NCBI GenBank assembly: GCA_002483395.1
Contig: DLHV01000159.1
Span: 14,974 to 22,944 of the forward strand
Length of the DNA: 7,971 nt
Source of the DNA: Chloracidobacterium sp. UBA7659
Lineage (GTDB): Bacteria > Acidobacteriota > Blastocatellia > Pyrinomonadales > Pyrinomonadaceae
Direction of reading: 5' to 3'
Under the pieces are notes generated by a model. The model saw only the letters and a program-made list of their open reading frames with translations, made no database searches and was not told where the DNA came from. Both the position numbers and the translations under genes were made by a program. Of this stretch, positions 6,126 to 7,971 are shown piece by piece (the stretch's first letter is position 1; each line of letters opens with the position of its first letter).

Positions 6126-6238
6126 TTGGGTTTTTGAAAGAGGCGGTTGTGTTATGTATGAAAGCGGATTTTTGCCTAATCCCCGTGTAAAAAAATGGGA
6201 TTGGGTTTACTATCTTAGAAACCCAATGGAAGACCCAA
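6126..6238. promoter_or_regulatory. Candidate operator: repeated TTGGGTTT sites around the kinase promoter and start
   Basis: TTGGGTTT occurs at 6126-6133 and 6201-6208, and inverted as AAACCCAA at 6219-6226, with a partial ACCCAA at 6233-6238. The second and third form a perfect 9-bp dyad (6200-6208 with 6219-6227, ten-base spacer) covering the A and T of the kinase ATG. The first two are 75 bases apart, about seven helical turns. The pattern suits a dimeric repressor flanking the promoter. Alternatively it is an RNA hairpin hiding the start codon: AATCCC (6178-6183) with GGGATT (6197-6202) would be a competing stem. Confidence 0.4.
6134..6162 (+). promoter_or_regulatory. Candidate sigma-70 promoter of the kinase gene
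   Basis: TTGAAA (6134-6139) and TATGAA (6157-6162) are 17 bases apart, giving 5/6 and 4/6 matches to consensus. The start site would be near 6169, with a leader of about 57 bases to ATG 6226. The first TTGGGTTT copy abuts the -35 hexamer. Confidence 0.35.
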
Positions 6239-7971
6239 CCAAGATTGAAAGCTCGGGCGATGGCCGGAGCAAAGGTGACGAGAACAAGACCGCGATCAAA
6301 GGCAACACGACCGGTGACGCGAGGGTTGGTGACTTTGTTGCGGGCACCTTGCTCGCGAGCCGCTATCGCATCATAGGCCTCGTCGGCAAAGGCGGGATGG
6401 GTGAGGTCTATAAGGCTGAGGACATCAAGCTTTCGCAGACGGTCGCACTCAAATTCCTGCCCGACAACTACAGAGAGGACAGCGAAGCGCTCGAACGCTT
6501 TCACGCCGAGGTGCGCACGGCACGTCAGGTCTCGCACCCGAACGTCTGCCGCGTTTTCGACATTGGCGAGATCGATGGCCGGCATTTTCTCTCGATGGAG
6601 TTTATCGACGGCGACGACCTCTCGTCGTTGCTTCGACGCGTCGGGCGTTTGCCGTCGGAACGCGCGATCGAAATCTCTCGCGAACTCTGCATCGGCCTCG
6701 CCGCGATCCACAACGCCGGGATTCTGCATCGTGATTTCAAACCGGCAAACGTCATCATTGACGGCAAAGGCAAGGCACGCATCACCGATTTTGGCATCGC
6801 CGGACTCGAAGCCGACATCGCCGCCGACAACATGCGTGTCGGGACGCCTGCGTATATGTCGCCCGAGCAAATCCGCGGCAAGGACGTTACGGCCAAAAGC
6901 GATATCTACGCGCTCGGGCTGGTTCTTTACGAGATATTTACCGGTAAGCAAGCGTTTTCAGCCGACACGATTCCCGAACTGATCAAAAAACATCAGTCCG
7001 AGACGCCGACAAATCCGTCCGTTCATGTAAAGGGCATCGACCCGCTTGTCGAAAGCGTGATCTTTCAATGTCTGGAAAAAGACCCGAAGGATCGTCCGCC
7101 GTCGGCCCTGCATGTCGCGATGGCGCTGCCCGGCGGCAATCCGCTTCAGGTCGCTCTTGACGCTGGCGAAACGCCATCGCCCGAGATGGTAGCCGCTTCG
7201 CCTAAAAAAGGAGCGTTACGGCCTGCGGTCGCCTTGGCTTGCGTAATTGGAGCGGTTGTGATGATCGGAGTCTGTTTATTTGCGTCGATGAAGGTCGGGC
7301 CGCAGAATAGAATTCCGTTTACAAAATCGTCCGAAGTTCTTGCCGAACGAACGAGAGAGATCATTTCAAAGTTTGGGTACACCGATGAGCCGGTCGAAAG
7401 ACGTTATCGGTTTTATTACGACGATACCTATGAGAGATATGTCCGCGAAAATCCGTCGCCCGGGAATTGGGAGAAAATATCTAGCGGCCAGCCGTTGATG
7501 TTTGCCTTTGGTGAACAGCAAAGCCCGCGCTATTTCGATGTTGTAATGATGGGCAGCGGATTTTGGACGGTTTTGCCGCAGACGACGGGCGGAATGAAGA
7601 CAATTGCGCTCGACACGCGGGGACGATTGGTCGAATTCAGCGCAGTGTCGCCGCAGTATACCGAAAGCCCAACCACCCAAACAAATGCGGATTTCACGCC
7701 CGCATTTTCAGCCGCCGAACTTGATCTGTCCAAATTCAAGGAAACCGCGCCAAATTGGACGCCGTCCGTTGCCTCTGATACGCGCAAGGCTTGGGACGGC
7801 TCGCTGCCCGACCACCCGGAAATATCACTTCGCGTCGAAGCTGCGGCGTTTCAAGGCAAGATCGTCTATTTCCAACTTATCTATCCGTGGACAAAACCGG
7901 ATGTCACCAGATTCGACTCGATCACGACACGCGATTGGATCGGGATCTTTGCGTTCGCCGGAATTATTATC
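6226..7971 (+). CDS. Membrane Hanks-type Ser/Thr protein kinase (3' end beyond window)
   Basis: 582 codons are present and remain open at the window edge. After a polar 45-residue lead, the kinase domain spans about 47-300 with every key motif: glycine loop GKGGMGEVYKA (54-64), ATP-binding Lys76 in VALK, catalytic HRDFKPAN (168-175, D170), metal-binding DFG (188-190), GTPAYMSPE (206-214) and DIYALG (226-231). It is an RD kinase and should be active. A transmembrane segment lies at about 332-353, so the kinase is cytosolic. The following region (about 360-568) faces out, with SGQPLMFAFGEQQSPR, a DTRGRLVEF block and RVEAAAFQGKIVYFQ. A second hydrophobic stretch starts at 571. I associate this C-terminal region with acidobacterial kinases that continue into several membrane helices. 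The start is uncertain: ATG 6154 is in frame with AGAGG ten bases upstream, but 6226 fits the promoter and codon pattern better. No PASTA repeats are seen. Confidence 0.93.
   Translation, partial: MEDPTKIESSGDGRSKGDENKTAIKGNTTGDARVGDFVAGTLLASRYRIIGLVGKGGMGEVYKAEDIKLSQTVALKFLPDNYREDSEALERFHAEVRTARQVSHPNVCRVFDIGEIDGRHFLSMEFIDGDDLSSLLRRVGRLPSERAIEISRELCIGLAAIHNAGILHRDFKPANVIIDGKGKARITDFGIAGLEADIAADNMRVGTPAYMSPEQIRGKDVTAKSDIYALGLVLYEIFTGKQAFSADTIPELIKKHQSETPTNPSVHVKGIDPLVESVIFQCLEKDPKDRPPSALHVAMALPGGNPLQVALDAGETPSPEMVAASPKKGALRPAVALACVIGAVVMIGVCLFASMKVGPQNRIPFTKSSEVLAERTREIISKFGYTDEPVERRYRFYYDDTYERYVRENPSPGNWEKISSGQPLMFAFGEQQSPRYFDVVMMGSGFWTVLPQTTGGMKTIALDTRGRLVEFSAVSPQYTESPTTQTNADFTPAFSAAELDLSKFKETAPNWTPSVASDTRKAWDGSLPDHPEISLRVEAAAFQGKIVYFQLIYPWTKPDVTRFDSITTRDWIGIFAFAGIII

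Larger units (their letters stand above)
5911..6225. other. Divergent intergenic region between corA and the kinase
   Basis: These 315 bases hold no convincing gene or RNA. The corA-proximal end has a candidate -10 for corA (5916-5921). The middle (about 5950-6110) shows only a small palindrome, CCTA-GCT-TAGG, near 6084-6094 and no recognisable element. The kinase-proximal 100 bases carry a candidate promoter, repeated TTGGGTTT motifs and several short stems, including CCGCTTT (6121-6127) with AAAGCGG (6161-6167). Confidence 0.7.

Noticed and set aside
6154..6225. 24-residue N-terminal extension of the kinase from ATG 6154
   Set aside because: It has an AGAGG upstream, but the stretch has low third-position GC unlike the gene, overlaps the promoter and contains the dyad. 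It is kept only as an alternative start.
6097..6951. 284-codon open frame on the minus strand opposite the kinase
   Set aside because: It is antisense to a frame with all kinase motifs and its translation resembles no protein I know; a shadow of GC-rich codon use.

Overview
The window is about 55% GC and looks like ordinary chromosomal DNA. It most likely comes from an Acidobacteriota member, perhaps the Blastocatellia/Pyrinomonadaceae group. The basis is recall, not a search. The Ser/Thr kinase has a C-terminal extracytoplasmic region of a type I associate with acidobacterial kinases, and the intergenic regions carry short palindromic repeats of a kind common in such genomes. There are no rRNA, tRNA, CRISPR, phage or transposase genes. 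Seven protein genes can be supported.

Left half, all on the + strand. A DHH/DHHA1 phosphoesterase of the NrnA type (111-1109) is preceded by a mirrored heptamer-repeat hairpin. It is followed by a corrinoid adenosyltransferase (1211-1792). A REP-like double hairpin (1828-1898) then leads into phosphatidylglycerophosphatase A (1909-2445), which overlaps a DUF1835 protein (2442-3167) by four bases. The first three belong to separate housekeeping pathways: nanoRNA/pAp turnover, B12 coenzyme formation and phosphatidylglycerol synthesis. The ATGA overlap suggests translational coupling of the last two.

Middle. An extended -10 promoter, a short leader with alternative hairpins and a near-perfect Shine-Dalgarno precede a secreted FecR-domain protein (GTG at 3277 to 4830). 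It has a Cys-rich N-terminal part and an unassigned C-terminal domain, and no sigma factor or TonB receptor lies beside it. It converges on corA (5910-4855, - strand) with a 24-base gap.

Right. corA is divergent from a membrane-anchored Hanks-type Ser/Thr kinase (6226 onward, cut by the window end) across 315 bases. On the kinase side that region holds a plausible promoter and three copies of TTGGGTTT. Two of these form a perfect 9-bp dyad over the kinase start codon, the best candidate for an undescribed regulatory site here.

I see no clear new multi-gene system. The items most worth following are non-coding (the kinase dyad, the FecR leader switch, an SD embedded in a REP hairpin, possible leaderless starts) plus the FecR-domain and DUF1835 proteins of unknown role.
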